Of a stretch of 64,000 nucleotides of DNA, positions 20,909 to 31,390 are shown piece by piece (the first letter of the stretch is position 1; each line of letters begins with the position of its first letter). The stretch comes from Strobilurus pachycystidiatus. Its lineage: Eukaryota; Basidiomycota; Agaricomycetes; Agaricales; Physalacriaceae. The DNA is taken from positions 1,488,001 through 1,552,000 of the forward strand of contig JAHLMK010000004.1 in assembly GCA_019915135.1 (NCBI GenBank), given 5' to 3'. A model generated the notes under the pieces. That model was not told the DNA's origin and did no database searches. It saw only the letters and a list, made by a program, of their open reading frames with translations. A program made the translations under genes and the position numbers.

Positions 20909-21277
20909 GCTGCTGGATTATTTGATACGATTATCCACATGATAAAGCCTGCTCACCTGGCGTGTAGAAGGACGCGACGTAGTTGGAAGCAAAATGAGCA
21001 ACTGAAAATTCTCAATCAGCCATTCGGCCCGATTAGCCCGGAAGTGCTTGTCGGCTCTTGCGGTCCGACATCCGTCTCTCTCTTACGCCCGCAACTCTGT
21101 GTTCAACGTTAGCCTGGGCTAGCTTACAACAGAAACATATTCAGGCGACAACGCCGTCAACATCTTCTCGAGATCCTTAGTCATACGACCGACATTGACT
21201 CGGGAAACTTAGAGCATCTTGATCACTGTCAGAACACGTTGCTCCAGCATCGCCTCCTTCGTACTCTCACCCAATAC
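20909..21277. promoter_or_regulatory. Divergent promoter region, F-box gene and ERD2
   Basis: A 369-base gap between two divergent starts. No clear TATA box is visible for either gene. An upstream in-frame ATG at 21239 would add 13 residues to ERD2, but these are not part of the family. Confidence 0.4.
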
Positions 21278-22231
21278 ATGAATATCTTCCGCCTGATTGG
21301 GGATTTTGCCCATTTTTCCTCGAAATGCATTTTGATATGGGCCATACACCGTAACAAAAGTGCAGAAGGTCTGTCTGTCTATATAGGAAATTGCGACTCG
21401 CTGGCTGAATGCTCTCCAGGTATCTCGGCGTTAACGCAGGGCATGTACGCCCTGGTGTTCTGCACGCGCTACCTCGACCTCTTCTGGAGCTTCGTCTCGG
21501 TCTACAACACATTTATCAAGATCTTCTACATCACTTCGTCCTTCTACATCCTCTTCGTTATGATCAAGGTCTACCCTTTCTCGCGCGAAAGCCACAAGGC
21601 ATACGGCATGACTGCATACTCTGTTGCTGGATGTGTCATCGCTGCAGCACCAGTAACAGCTTTGGTCTGGGGCTGGGGGATTGCTTTCAGTCGTTATGGA
21701 GGAGAGGTTCGTGATGTATTCACCGTTCCTTACGCGTACTGAAACACGACCTAGATATGTTGGACATTCTCAATCATCCTCGAGTCCATCTGCATCCTTC
21801 CGCAACTCATCCTCTTGCGCCAAACAAATGTCCCAACCGTCATCAATTCTTACTATCTTCTCGCCCTCGGCTCATACCGTGGTTTCTACATCCTCAACTG
21901 GATATACCGCTACTTCGCTGAAGGGATCTTTGACCCCATCTCCGTAACTTTCGGTGTCATCCAGACGGCCCTCTACGTTGACTTCGCGTGGGTGTATTAT
22001 GGGAGGCAGAGGATCAAACTGCGCGGCGGGGCTTTAATAGATTCGCAGGACTATGCCAGAGGTTGGCTCGTTGGCAAATTGCTGGGAAGAGAGCCGGGTG
22101 ATCTGGAGCAAGAAGATATGGAGGGAATCTTCGACGCGGACTCGGAAGAGGGCGTGTACAGGGAAAGTGGTGTCGCGCTTCCGCCTGATGCGCCTGGGCC
22201 AAAAGATACTATTCCGACATCGCATAAGTAA
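21278..22231 (+). CDS. ERD2: KDEL receptor, ER lumen protein retaining receptor
   Basis: Erd2 retrieves escaped ER residents bearing HDEL/KDEL from the Golgi through COPI vesicles. Exons 21278-21368, 21420-21706 and 21755-22231 give about 284 residues. It begins MNIFRLIGDFAHFSSKCIL and continues with KSAEGISALTQGMYALVFCT, RYLDLFWSFVSVYNTFIKI, FYITSSFYILFVMIKVYPF and WTFSIILESICILPQLILL. A seven-helix (SWEET-like) fold is expected. The start at 21278 matches the family's universal N terminus. The C-terminal tail after the last helix runs about 75 residues and is acidic (EPGDLEQEDMEG), much longer than in yeast or animals. The first intron lacks stop codons, so unspliced translation looks open but inserts 17 foreign residues. 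Confidence 0.95.
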
Positions 22232-22566
22232 TCCAACTTCGTCAAATGTCTGATTGTTGTACTCGACTGTATATATTTAAATTTCAAGTTGACGGGTATT
22301 GTATTTCAGTGTAAGCGATAAACGGTTAACGTTTTAACACCTGCTATGACAGTGACAGTCTCTGACATTCTGGGGAAAGCCTAGCAAGCCAAGAGATACC
22401 ATGATTACATCGAATTCCAATTGAGTATACATTATGGAAGTAAGTACAACGGGAGAAAGAGAGAGCGACTGGAATAAAAACCGATAATATACCATCTAGT
22501 CCTACAACCCTATCCAAGCGGGGTCTATCGACGACAAAGGGAAATTGGATGTACACAGACAAGTTA

Positions 22567-23868
22567 TTACTGAACCCGAAAACCTCTGTGAACCCGCATA
22601 TGTTGGCCAAGGTTGTCGTGGCGACTGAAGTCTTTCCCACATCCAGGGAATGGACATTTGTGCGCTAAGCATCGCAGTGATATCAGCAACATGCATAACA
22701 ACGAGGGGATGCAAAAATACTGACGCTTCTCGTGGGTATGGATGCTGCGAACATGCCTCTTGAGGTGCTCGCCGCGGGCGAAGCATTTCCCGCACCCTGC
22801 AACCTTGCAGGTGTGGATTCTCGCCTTCCCGTCCGCAGGGCGCTTCAAATCCTGACCGACTGTCGGGACGTAGCGCCCACGGGATTTTTTAGTGAGATTG
22901 GGTATTGGGACGGGGACGGGCAGTGCGACTGGCGCGCGAGATTGGCGGGTGCTGGCTGAGGAAGATTCCGAGGACGTGGCGTCAGAGTTGGTGCGCCTGG
23001 TACGTGTGGCAATTCCCAGACTGTCGGGAAGGTATGCGGAAGGGGAAGTGGCGTAGTCATACGGCGCATAACGATTGGTGGTTCGGCGCACATTGTGCTT
23101 GCCGGCGGTGCGCGTACTGCGACCAGATACATAGTCACCATCGTCGTCGTCGTCGTCGTCGTCGTACGAGTCGTCCGCGACGCTCTCGTCGTCTTCATCC
23201 GCCACACTTCCGCTTCTGAACGAGTCAACACTCTGACCTAAAACAGGCGGGGCTTCTGAGACATGACGCGGGTCACAGCCCGATTGCGGAGAATCCGGGC
23301 TCCGAGAGTAGTCCTGAGGCGTCAACTCGGATGGCTGAATGTAACGCTCGTGCAGTGTATGCGGTTGGGAGGAGGAGGAATAGTACGATTCGAGATGGTT
23401 GCCGTAGGGTACTTGGGATTGTACAGGAGGGGCGGTGGGGAAGGAGAGGTCGAAGATGTTGCGGCTGTAGCCCAGAGGGCTGGCAACAGGATGGAAGTCT
23501 GTTTTCAGCGCGTCAAGTTCAACTCTGGGCCGAGACATTGCCACTGGAAGGTGAGACGAAGTATTGGGGTACCCGCTGCCTGTGTAGTGCTGCCATGAAT
23601 CCTCGCGCGGAAACTGCTGCTGAGGTGCCTGTACGGTGTGGCCCCAGGGCATGTTGGATGGATAAGATTGATAGAATCCGGATTCTCCTTCATGAGAGTA
23701 TGTCATGTCGTTTGAAGAGGAGTAGCTGGGAGAGTGGGATGATCCGGAAAACGACATCACATTAGGGTGTGAGGCGGAGTGGTCCTCAAAGATGGACGAC
23801 GAAGAAGAGTAAGGGGAAGGAGCGTTGTAGTTGGAGGTAGCACTGTGAGGACTATCGGGAGAGGACAT
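22567..23868 (-). CDS. C2H2 zinc-finger transcription factor
   Basis: Exons 23868-22725 and 22664-22567 give about 413 residues. Two C2H2 fingers lie at the extreme C terminus. The first is CKVAGCGKCFARGEHLKRHVRSIH; after a HEKPHK linker (the canonical TGEKPxK form), the second is CPFPGCGKDFSRHDNLGQHMRVH. Two adjacent fingers of this type bind AGGGG-like stress elements in Msn2/Com2 relatives, so a stress or developmental regulator is a fair inference. The first 320 residues are Ser/Tyr/Pro-rich and disordered, with an acidic patch encoded by a run of GAC/GAT codons. The intron lies in the linker between the fingers. Confidence 0.9.
   Translation of the reverse strand: MSSPDSPHSATSNYNAPSPYSSSSSIFEDHSASHPNVMSFSGSSHSPSYSSSNDMTYSHEGESGFYQSYPSNMPWGHTVQAPQQQFPREDSWQHYTGSGYPNTSSHLPVAMSRPRVELDALKTDFHPVASPLGYSRNIFDLSFPTAPPVQSQVPYGNHLESYYSSSSQPHTLHERYIQPSELTPQDYSRSPDSPQSGCDPRHVSEAPPVLGQSVDSFRSGSVADEDDESVADDSYDDDDDDDDGDYVSGRSTRTAGKHNVRRTTNRYAPYDYATSPSAYLPDSLGIATRTRRTNSDATSSESSSASTRQSRAPVALPVPVPIPNLTKKSRGRYVPTVGQDLKRPADGKARIHTCKVAGCGKCFARGEHLKRHVRSIHTHEKRQYFCIPSLLCMLLISLRCLAHKCPFPGCGKDFSRHDNLGQHMRVHRGFRVQ
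23136..23166 (+). repeat. GTC trinucleotide run
   Basis: About eight uninterrupted GTC units on the plus strand. In the zinc-finger gene on the other strand they encode a run of Asp. Such runs can vary in length between strains. Confidence 0.7.
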
Positions 23869-24442
23869 GGGGGAATAACGATAAACCAGAAACGTGGCTT
23901 TTCACTTATGAGCGATCGTGGACGTATATTTGCATGTCCGGCTCTGTCTGGTTAAGACAAATCTGGAAGGGAATTCGATCAGCGGGATTCTAATTAACAC
24001 ACCAAACGCAAGACCTACCTGATCGAAACAATACGGTGCGAATTCAGCGCCTGGCTTCGCTTCTCTTTTGATTAGAACCGACGATAAGAATATGGCAGGA
24101 AGTTGGGGGGGCTTGTTGGAAAAGACAATCAGGGCCCTCATTCTTTCACTTATCTGGAATTTTAGACTTTACCCTTCAAGACCCTTCGGGTCGGCATTAG
24201 CGGAATGAACCCTATTTTACCCACGGTCCAATCCAGGTGATCTCAATCCTTTTGGTGCCTGGCTATATGCTCCGTCATGACACTGCTTTTCCGATCCGTC
24301 ATTTCGGTAAAATGGACATTTTTCTAGATCACACCCGAATGGCTTCCAAAAGCTTCCAAAGGCCAACAGCAGGGATATACGGATTGCAAAATAAAATGAC
24401 AGATCTGCGTGGCGATGGATGTCCAGATGTCGCTAAATCAGT
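23869..24442. other. Intergenic, upstream of zinc-finger gene
   Basis: This 574-base gap holds the promoter of the zinc-finger gene and the 3' end of the polo-box gene. It contains AAAAGCTTCCAAAGG-type A-rich segments near 24350. No gene is seen. Confidence 0.4.
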
Positions 24443-26348
24443 CTACTCGTCAAGCTCGAACAACGAGACAAATTTTTGGAATACCCGCATACGGTCTCCA
24501 ATAGCTCGGTCAATGCGTTTGTCACGAACAGCATACCTATAGAATGGACATACCACATCAGTGAAATTGTCAATGTCAGAGGATGAGCCATTTGCCTTGT
24601 GACAGAGCCTGCTCGATCTCGCAACTCGGCCCATTCCTCATCGACGTCAACGTCCAAAGCTGCTCCGTCAAGGAACATAATTTTATAGTGTCCACCCTGC
24701 GAAACGCGCGAACACTGACGGATACACCAGCCCACTGACGGAATGAAGCGACTGCTGACACCGGCAGTTTGATTTATGCTGTCTACCGTCTCGGTCCAAC
24801 TGGGGATGGTCGCCTGATTCGTTAGAATACTTGTCGAGGAACCAGTTTCTGGATTGGTCGATGTATTTTCCTTATCGATGATGGTACGAGAGGAATGAGA
24901 GGCGCAGAGCTGTGGAGTAGCTGTCGAAGCCAACGAAGCAGCGGATGACGTTAAGATTCGGGATCGGATGCTTGGACGCCACATCGCCTTGGCACTGGGG
25001 TCATTTTTTGCAATGCCCGTGTCTGGGTCGAGAGAAGATCTCGCAGCAGTGTCCTCATGCGATGTCTGTTCGTATGCGTCGCATAGTTGAAGAAAATCTG
25101 CCAGAAGAGCAAGAGCTTGGCGTTCGATTGAGTCCATAGACCCTAGGTCAGAAGAGAGAACCTGATAATGTGACGACAGAGATGATATTGTTTTCTTCTT
25201 CCACTCTGTCCCTTGCGTGTCGGTCTTGCAGCGGGCGATTTCCAACGTTCGGCGTTGCCTGCAAAGTCTAAGCCGCATTCGAGCAAGTTCGGACAGGCTA
25301 TCTCGTTCATGAGCCATAGAGGGCGAAAGAAAGAGTAGTTCGATATCTGCCAGAGGCCCGTTTCCCATTAGAGTGTACTTGACATTGTGTTCATGGAGAA
25401 CAAGCTACAAAGATTGAGAATCGGTTACGGTCTGAGATACAACAACTTCAGACCTTTGGAGTTCGTTGCCTGATTTTATCGATTAGCTCAGCTGCGTCGT
25501 TGTATTGTTTCCAGTATACGGAGGGGAGAGAAGCGATAGGATATTCGAATACATGTTCGACGAGACAACATGGCGCACTGAGATGTGGTGCATCGTAGAT
25601 CTTGATCTGAATGGAAAGTCGATTCATGGTGAGCAAGCGTATGAAAACGAAAAGAAAGACAAGGTACGAACCGACAATCCGTTAGGGCTAACAATGAAGA
25701 CCTGATCCCCCGAGTTACCGCGTCTGCGCTCCCCCTCTCTAAAGTCAACGAGCAAGGAACGAGATGGAAGAATAGTGACATGGCCTTGGATGGTCTTGTG
25801 TGAACGCGGTGTAAGAGTGTCTGTCGAGAGCGGGACGGGACGGGAGGTGCCAATAGGTAGCGCCATTTTTTTATGAACGAGAGGTTTCGTGTTGCTTTCT
25901 TGATCTGAATTCGAAGAGACGGAGGGTGATCGGGGCGGGAGGTTGCGCTGGGGAGGACTGCGAGAGACGGGGACTGCGCGAGAGAAACGCCGTCCTCGAA
26001 CGAGATTTGTAAACGCTCGCGAAGAAGAGAGCTCTGGTTCCCCAGGATTGTGCGTCAAAGAGGATGTTCGTTTGGCGCCAAGTTCCGTTGCGAATCTGGA
26101 CGGTCGCCTAGGAAGAGGATCCGAGACAATGCGTCCCGCCGTCTGTGAGAGACCGGGAATGGCTGTAGTTGCGGGGTTCAGGAGCTTGAGGAGGTCGCCG
26201 TTGCATACTGAGCCAAGTGGTCTGCGCTTGCCTTTGGGTAGATAGAGCGGGGAAAAGGTAGGCTCTCTGGAGGAGGAAGGCTAATTCATCATATTTCAAG
26301 GATGGAAAGGACGCCAAGGGCGGGTCAACGTACAGGGTATCCAGGCAT
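24443..26348 (-). CDS. PLK4-like polo-box protein without kinase domain
   Basis: Exons 26348-26334, 26280-25672, 25606-25454, 25404-24596 and 24536-24443 give about 559 residues. After a basic, Ser/Pro-rich N terminus comes a block at about 170-300 that resembles the cryptic polo box of animal PLK4/SAK. It includes QVFIVSPNGLSIKIYDAP, LPSVYWKQYNDAAELIDKIR and YTLMGNGPLADIELLF. The human counterpart has the same order of a YWRKY-type helix and a C-LMEN-PGAD-E strand. A helical linker follows, then at about 482-559 a third polo-box-like unit (SVGWCIR, YKIMFLDGAALDVDVDEEW, and a C-terminal helix). No P-loop, HRD or DFG is present, and the upstream sequence to the next gene has no room for a kinase domain. 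The last intron only works as GC-AG (AAG/GCAAAT). Confidence 0.72.
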
Positions 26349-26828
26349 GACGAGGTAAGAGGGCAAGGTGGCACGGGCTCACGTGCTCCGACTCGACGCG
26401 TCTCAAGTGAAATCGATTCGCAGCAAATACGCGGATCTGTGTAATACTAATAGTATGTATCACCATCAGAAATCATCAGATCCTCTCAAGTATTATTTAG
26501 CCGTTTTATTGTTTCTCAAGACGGGTTACATGAGTTTACAGACATGGGTTAATGGCAGCCTGCACCGTGCTGCACGCTGAAGTGTCTCTCAGAATTTTCA
26601 CCTCCAATCACACCGATCTCAATCCCTAGCTTGCGGCAATGCTGGGGCAATAACATTCTACACGACTGATATATTCCAATGTTTAACATTCCACTTCACT
26701 TGGTAGCGAAAATCTCGGGTGGAACCTGAAATTAAATGACGGGAGTAGGTGTACAACTTATCGACACAAGTAAGTAGTAGTACATGGATATCAAGCAGGA
26801 AGCAAGATCATAGAGCCATTGAAACCGC
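26349..26828. other. Intergenic, upstream of polo-box gene
   Basis: A 480-base gap. I searched both strands for kinase motifs that might extend the polo-box gene and found none. Short open frames here have no coding character. Confidence 0.5.
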
Positions 26829-27834
26829 TCAAAGGCCAGAGTAGACCTGGGGATTGCCTTGCACGTCAAACGGCGAAAACTTCCATATGCTACATATCGA
26901 GATCATCACTGAGCACGTCGGCAGCTGAGTTCAGAGAACTAACGTACCTTTCGTTCCACCGGAAGACCGTTTTGCGCATCACCCACATTACTGGTTCTGG
27001 TACAGGCTGAGATCATGCGAACATTTTCAGATACAGAGAAACTCGCGTTCGACAGTCACATACCCAATCAGCAATCGCACTGTAGTCATGGTGCGTCACG
27101 ATGAAGGGGAATACGGACAATAGTGATGAAGTCAAGACGCGTTTCTGCATGGCTAAATGTGTGAAATATGTCAGACCGTCTCGACTGAAGATCTGCGAAT
27201 TCATCCTTGGAGTACCTTCAATCATAGCATCAAGGGCTGGGCCGTCAACCAGACGCAACTTGTCCGGTGTTATTGTCTCAATCTACAAAGTGGGCGTGTA
27301 AAGACAAAATCAAAAGCCGATCTTGCACTCACCTCCGCCATCAGATGCTGCGCAAGCCCATCCCCGAACGCCATGAGCATCTCGCGTATCTTCACCGCGT
27401 TATACGGTTCTGTCTCCGCCTGAATCCTTGCGCAATGACTATCAAACTCCCGCATCGCAGGTAAGAAGGACGCGCCCTCCTCAGTTACGCGCTTCATGTC
27501 CGACTTCTCGCCTAGTACCGGGAACATAATCTCTTGCTCCATGTCATGATGCTCCGTGACTGCCTGTGTCAACTGCACAATGAATTCATCAGTTTCTGTT
27601 CCCGGTGCTGCAACGACTGGGACCCACCACACGACAGTAACCGACAAACGACAGTTCATCAGTCGGAATGACCTTGGGCGCGTTGATCCAAACGGAATTC
27701 ATCCCACGCCAGTAGGCATTGTGTTTCACGCACGTCTCCCACCAGAACGTTTCGGCATAGTCGCCGCGCTCGCCACGAACAGTGGGGACGTCGCACAACG
27801 GGAAGGGGCCGACTTCTGGATCTCTGGCGGCCAT
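26829..27834 (-). CDS. Hemerythrin-like (HHE) protein, copy 1
   Basis: Exons 27834-27628, 27572-27333, 27282-27216, 27152-27064, 27006-26948 and 26889-26829 give about 240 residues. Metal-ligand candidates are in a four-helix pattern: WETCVKHNAYWRGMNSVW, LTQAVTEHHDMEQEIMFPVL, FLPAMREFDSH and GLAQHLMAEVI. The HxxxE in the second helix and the H...E in the fourth fit the hemerythrin HHE iron-binding fold. The C terminus ends WKFSPFDVQGNPQVYSGL, conserved in its neighbour. Such fungal proteins may bind oxygen, nitric oxide or iron; the exact role is not established. The donor of the first intron is GTGGGT, which keeps phase in both copies. Confidence 0.85.
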
Positions 27835-28503
27835 GGTGCCAGGTGGTGAGAGAACAAGAGCAAGAGGCACTAGTGGTTCTCCATCGGTTGATAACCCTGG
27901 TGATTGATCTGAATCGCTTTTCACAGTTCAGCTCAGTTCAAACGTTCATTAGCACAGTTCGAGACTTCAGCAGGGTCATCTCATCGTGGACTGTGCACCA
28001 TTTCGTCTACATGTCGTCAGTGTGGTTTTATGTGTGCGTGTAAGTGTACCTTTGAGACGAACCAAATTGAACGGACGGAAACGGTGGCCTAAGCTTGATG
28101 TCGCCAATGCTGATGAGGAGAAGCGCCAAAGAAGCGCGTTTGGAGTCGGTAACCCAAAGCGGCAGCCTTCGGCAGGAACGTGGTTTGGGCCATCAACCGC
28201 ATCAGATCAGCGCTCAACATGCGACCTTCGCGTGGCATCTTTGCGGTAGTTTATCCAGATCCTCCTTTGTTGCTGAGAGAGAGAGCTCTGGTCCAGGTCA
28301 ATGGCACGACCTGGGTCTTGGATGCGGCGCTCAGGGGGTTGTAGGAGGCAGGCAAGGTTATCGAAAGAAAATGAGCGAAATAAGCACTATTCGAGCTCCC
28401 GGAGTGGATCAGGTCTTCGAATGGGACACGTAGGTACACAGTTCATTGGCACAAGTACACGGAGGTGAACAGGACGAAAAGATCCTAAAACCACAGAAAC
28501 CGT
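27835..28503. other. Intergenic between tandem hemerythrin genes
   Basis: This gap holds the promoter of copy 1 and the 3' flank of copy 2. Open frames on the plus strand (27843-28433) have no recognisable domain and are regarded as chance. Confidence 0.4.
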
Positions 28504-29521
28504 TCAAAGGCCAGAGTAAGCCTGGGGATTGCCTTGCAGGTCAAACGGCGAAAACCTCCACATACTATAGCACACATCGAGATCCTTGAGCACGTCACAC
28601 AACTAAATCCCGAGAATCAAAACGCACCTTTCGTTCCACCGAAAGAGCGTTCTGCGCATCACCCACATGACTGGTCCTGGTACAGGGGGCTAGGACAGTA
28701 ATCAGATACAAGAACTTGAACTCGCATTAGACAGTCACATACCCAACCAGGAATCGCGCTATAGTCATGGTGTGTCACAATGAAGGGGAAGACGGTCAAT
28801 GGTGATGACGCTTTCACGCGTTTCTTCATCACTGGTGGATGATATACTGTAAGTCAAATCAAACCGTCCATTGGCGAACTCAACCACATACCTGCAATCA
28901 TCGCATCAAGAGCTGGCTTGTCGACCAGACGCATCTTGTCCGGTGTTATTGTGTCAATCTACGAGGAAGTCTTATGAATGGAAGCCTACAAGCCCAAGGA
29001 TACACTCACCTCCGCCAATAGATGCTGCGCGAGCCCATCCCCGAATGCCTTGAGCAACTCGCGTATCTTCGCCGCATCATACGTTTCTATCCCCGCCTGG
29101 ATCTTCGTGCAATAACTGTCAAACTCCAGCATCGCAGGCAAGAACGACGCGTGCTCCTCAATATTATGCTTCATATCCAGCTTCTCGCCCAATACCGGGA
29201 AGACAATCTCTTCCTCCATGTCATGATGCTCCGTGACTGCCTGTGTCAACTAAGACATCATAAATCTATCAGTTCCTGGTCTCGGTACTGCAACGACTGG
29301 AGACCCACCACACGACAGTAACCGACAAACGACAGTTCATCACTCGGAACGACCTTGGGCGCGTTGGCCCAAATGGAGTTCATGCCTCGCAGGTAAGTAT
29401 TGTGCGTCACGGCCATCTCCCAGTAGAACGTGGCGGCATAGTCGCCGCGCTCGCCACGAACAGTGGGGACGTCGCATAGTGGGAAGGGACCGACTTCGGA
29501 ATCTGAATTTCCAGCGGCCAT
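28504..29521 (-). CDS. Hemerythrin-like (HHE) protein, copy 2
   Basis: Tandem paralogue about 1.68 kb upstream of copy 1, with the same six-exon pattern. It keeps the core: WEMAVTHNTYLRGMNSIW, LTQAVTEHHDMEEEIVFPVL, FLPAMLEFDSY and GLAQHLLAEVI. The N terminus SEVGPFPLCDVPTVRGERGD and the C terminus WRFSPFDLQGNPQAYSGL match copy 1 closely, and no disabling change is visible. Both copies run in the same direction, which points to unequal crossing-over. Three ACGCGT motifs lie 153-261 bases upstream of this start but not upstream of copy 1, so the two may be regulated differently. Confidence 0.83.
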
Positions 29522-29673
29522 GGTGGTGAGGGAAAAGAGCAAGAGGCGCTGTGAGTCTTATGAATGAAGTTGGCCAAGTCCAGGGCAGCCGAGAATGCGT
29601 ATCGCTAACGGCATGAACATCATTGGTTGATCAGAGAGGGCTGGACTGCCTATGCAGTGTAACTGTTGATCAA

Positions 29674-29782
29674 ACGCGTACTCTGCGTATGCCCGCTTTA
29701 GAAACGCGTATTGATGACCATCATTAGCTACCAGATGCTTATTCAAAGAGGGCAGGACGTGAGACGTGTTGATCAGACGCGT
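29674..29782. promoter_or_regulatory. Cluster of three ACGCGT motifs
   Basis: ACGCGT occurs at 29674-29679, 29704-29709 and 29777-29782, followed by a near match ACGCGC. ACGCGT is the MluI cell-cycle box bound by the Mbp1/Swi6 (MBF) complex in fungi. The cluster is upstream of hemerythrin copy 2 (-) and downstream of the F-box gene, so the hemerythrin gene is the likelier target. Confidence 0.45.
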
Positions 29783-29977
29783 TCAACGCGCTATGTAGAA
29801 TGGGATCACACACTAGAGAATGACTCGAATTAGATGCTATAACTCAAAATGAAGGGTATATTGAAACCAAGACGTCGACGTGTTAGAATAAGGGTATGAT
29901 CAACAAGCCTAGAGTGACAATCAGAAACGAGTTAAGCAAGAGTTAAGCCTAGACCTAGACTGACCAAAAAAATCCAG

Positions 29978-31390
29978 TCAGTCTTCCCTGAACCTGCTCC
30001 CCAAGTCCTTCATAAGGATATGAGCATGCTCATGCGTGAATCCCTGACACTCCGTGATGATCACCTCTTCCAACGGAGCAAGATCGCGCGTGCCCAACAC
30101 GCCTATCATCGCGTCCCCATTGAAGCGATGACAGTTGAGCAGCTCCATCCGCCGCAACGCAGGTAGGCAGTCCCGGAACATCTCGACGACCCTGTCGGAC
30201 AAATCAGACGCGACGATCGCGAAGTCCTCGAGCGTCTGGAGCCGCTTGAACGCATAGCGAAAGTCCTTGGTGCGCATGTCGCTGAAGTTCATGCGCAGGA
30301 CGCGTAGAGGCGGGTTGCAGCGCGAGATGAGCTTGCGGAGACCCATGCCCGTGGCTTTGTCGCTGGAGGGCGACAAGGAGAAGTCTTGGGCTTCGTCGTC
30401 GCTGTCGCCGTCCTCGTAGACGGTACTGCCGGGGAGTTCGATGTCGACATTGAGGGCGGAGAGGTAGAGTTCCGAGAGCTTGGGTGCGTTGATGTGGGAT
30501 AGGAGGGAGCGGATGAGGCTGGTGGAGTTGAGGGTGAGCGAGGTGAGATGAGGAAGATGGGCAATCTTGGTGGAAGGGGTATATGCCTCGTCGGTATGTA
30601 TGTAGCCAGCGAAGTGTAGCATCACGACGTTGGGGCAGGAACAGAGAAAGTCAAGGATCGACTGGGATGGGAGGTGGATCTCGAGACTGTGCTCCGTTAT
30701 GTGAAGGGTCGTAAAATGGAGGCAGGACGTGTTGGGCAAGTCAGACATCCTCAGATTCAAGGCCTTCTCTCTGGGCCGGAAGGGTGAGTAGTCGACGAAT
30801 GTGGGGCTGATGAGATAGTCGTCATCGTCTGGCCCGATAGAGATTATGAGGTGGTTGAGCGAGTCCATCTCGAGATCACTGATAGTGACTTGTTCCTCGC
30901 GCATTCCCGTCAGTGTGATCTGGCGCCAGCGGGCGACGTGGGGAAGGCAGGGCGAGAGAAGTGACAGCAGGTGGTCCGGAGAGGTTACATCGAGGTGGAT
31001 GTTGAAGGCAAGGGGCGCGGAGCGGGCGATCCAGAGGCTGGCTTGCTTCTGCGACGAGACCACCGCGCGCGGCGACGAGTCGTCGAGGATGATGTTCTGC
31101 CATACGTGCGGGCACGTGGTGACGACTGCGTTCCATAGGTGGCAGACCTTGAGCAAGGTCAAGGGGGAAAGCGCGTTGTTTGCGGCGCAATTAAGGAAGA
31201 CCTCGACGAGCAATTCGGCGGGGAGCGCCGCGATGGAATGTGGTAGTGAGTGTGAGGTCGTGGCCGTTGTTTGTGGCGGGGTCGTTGCAGTCATGGCGAT
31301 GCGCGCGAGTAGCGTGGTGGTGGTTGTGGCTCGCTTTAAGTAGCACGCTTCATTACACGTGAGAATGAACGCCGCTTCTGATGCCGACAT
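29978..31390 (-). CDS. F-box protein with leucine-rich repeats
   Basis: A single-exon gene of 470 residues, or 439 if translation starts at the internal Met (MTATTPP) in the better context. The F-box is IAALPAELLVEVFLNCAANN followed by LLKVCHLWNAVV and PHVWQNI. Downstream are repeated short leucine-rich segments such as LTSLTLNSTSLIRSLLSHI, LSELYLSALNVDIEL and LEEVIITECQGF. It would act as a substrate receptor of an SCF ubiquitin ligase. It is not close to the other F-box proteins of this window, so it does not belong to a local duplication. Confidence 0.85.
   Translation of the reverse strand: MSASEAAFILTCNEACYLKRATTTTTLLARIAMTATTPPQTTATTSHSLPHSIAALPAELLVEVFLNCAANNALSPLTLLKVCHLWNAVVTTCPHVWQNIILDDSSPRAVVSSQKQASLWIARSAPLAFNIHLDVTSPDHLLSLLSPCLPHVARWRQITLTGMREEQVTISDLEMDSLNHLIISIGPDDDDYLISPTFVDYSPFRPREKALNLRMSDLPNTSCLHFTTLHITEHSLEIHLPSQSILDFLCSCPNVVMLHFAGYIHTDEAYTPSTKIAHLPHLTSLTLNSTSLIRSLLSHINAPKLSELYLSALNVDIELPGSTVYEDGDSDDEAQDFSLSPSSDKATGMGLRKLISRCNPPLRVLRMNFSDMRTKDFRYAFKRLQTLEDFAIVASDLSDRVVEMFRDCLPALRRMELLNCHRFNGDAMIGVLGTRDLAPLEEVIITECQGFTHEHAHILMKDLGSRFRED

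Noticed and set aside
27843..28433. Plus-strand open frames between the hemerythrin genes
   Set aside because: No recognisable domain and no conserved counterpart beside the second copy.
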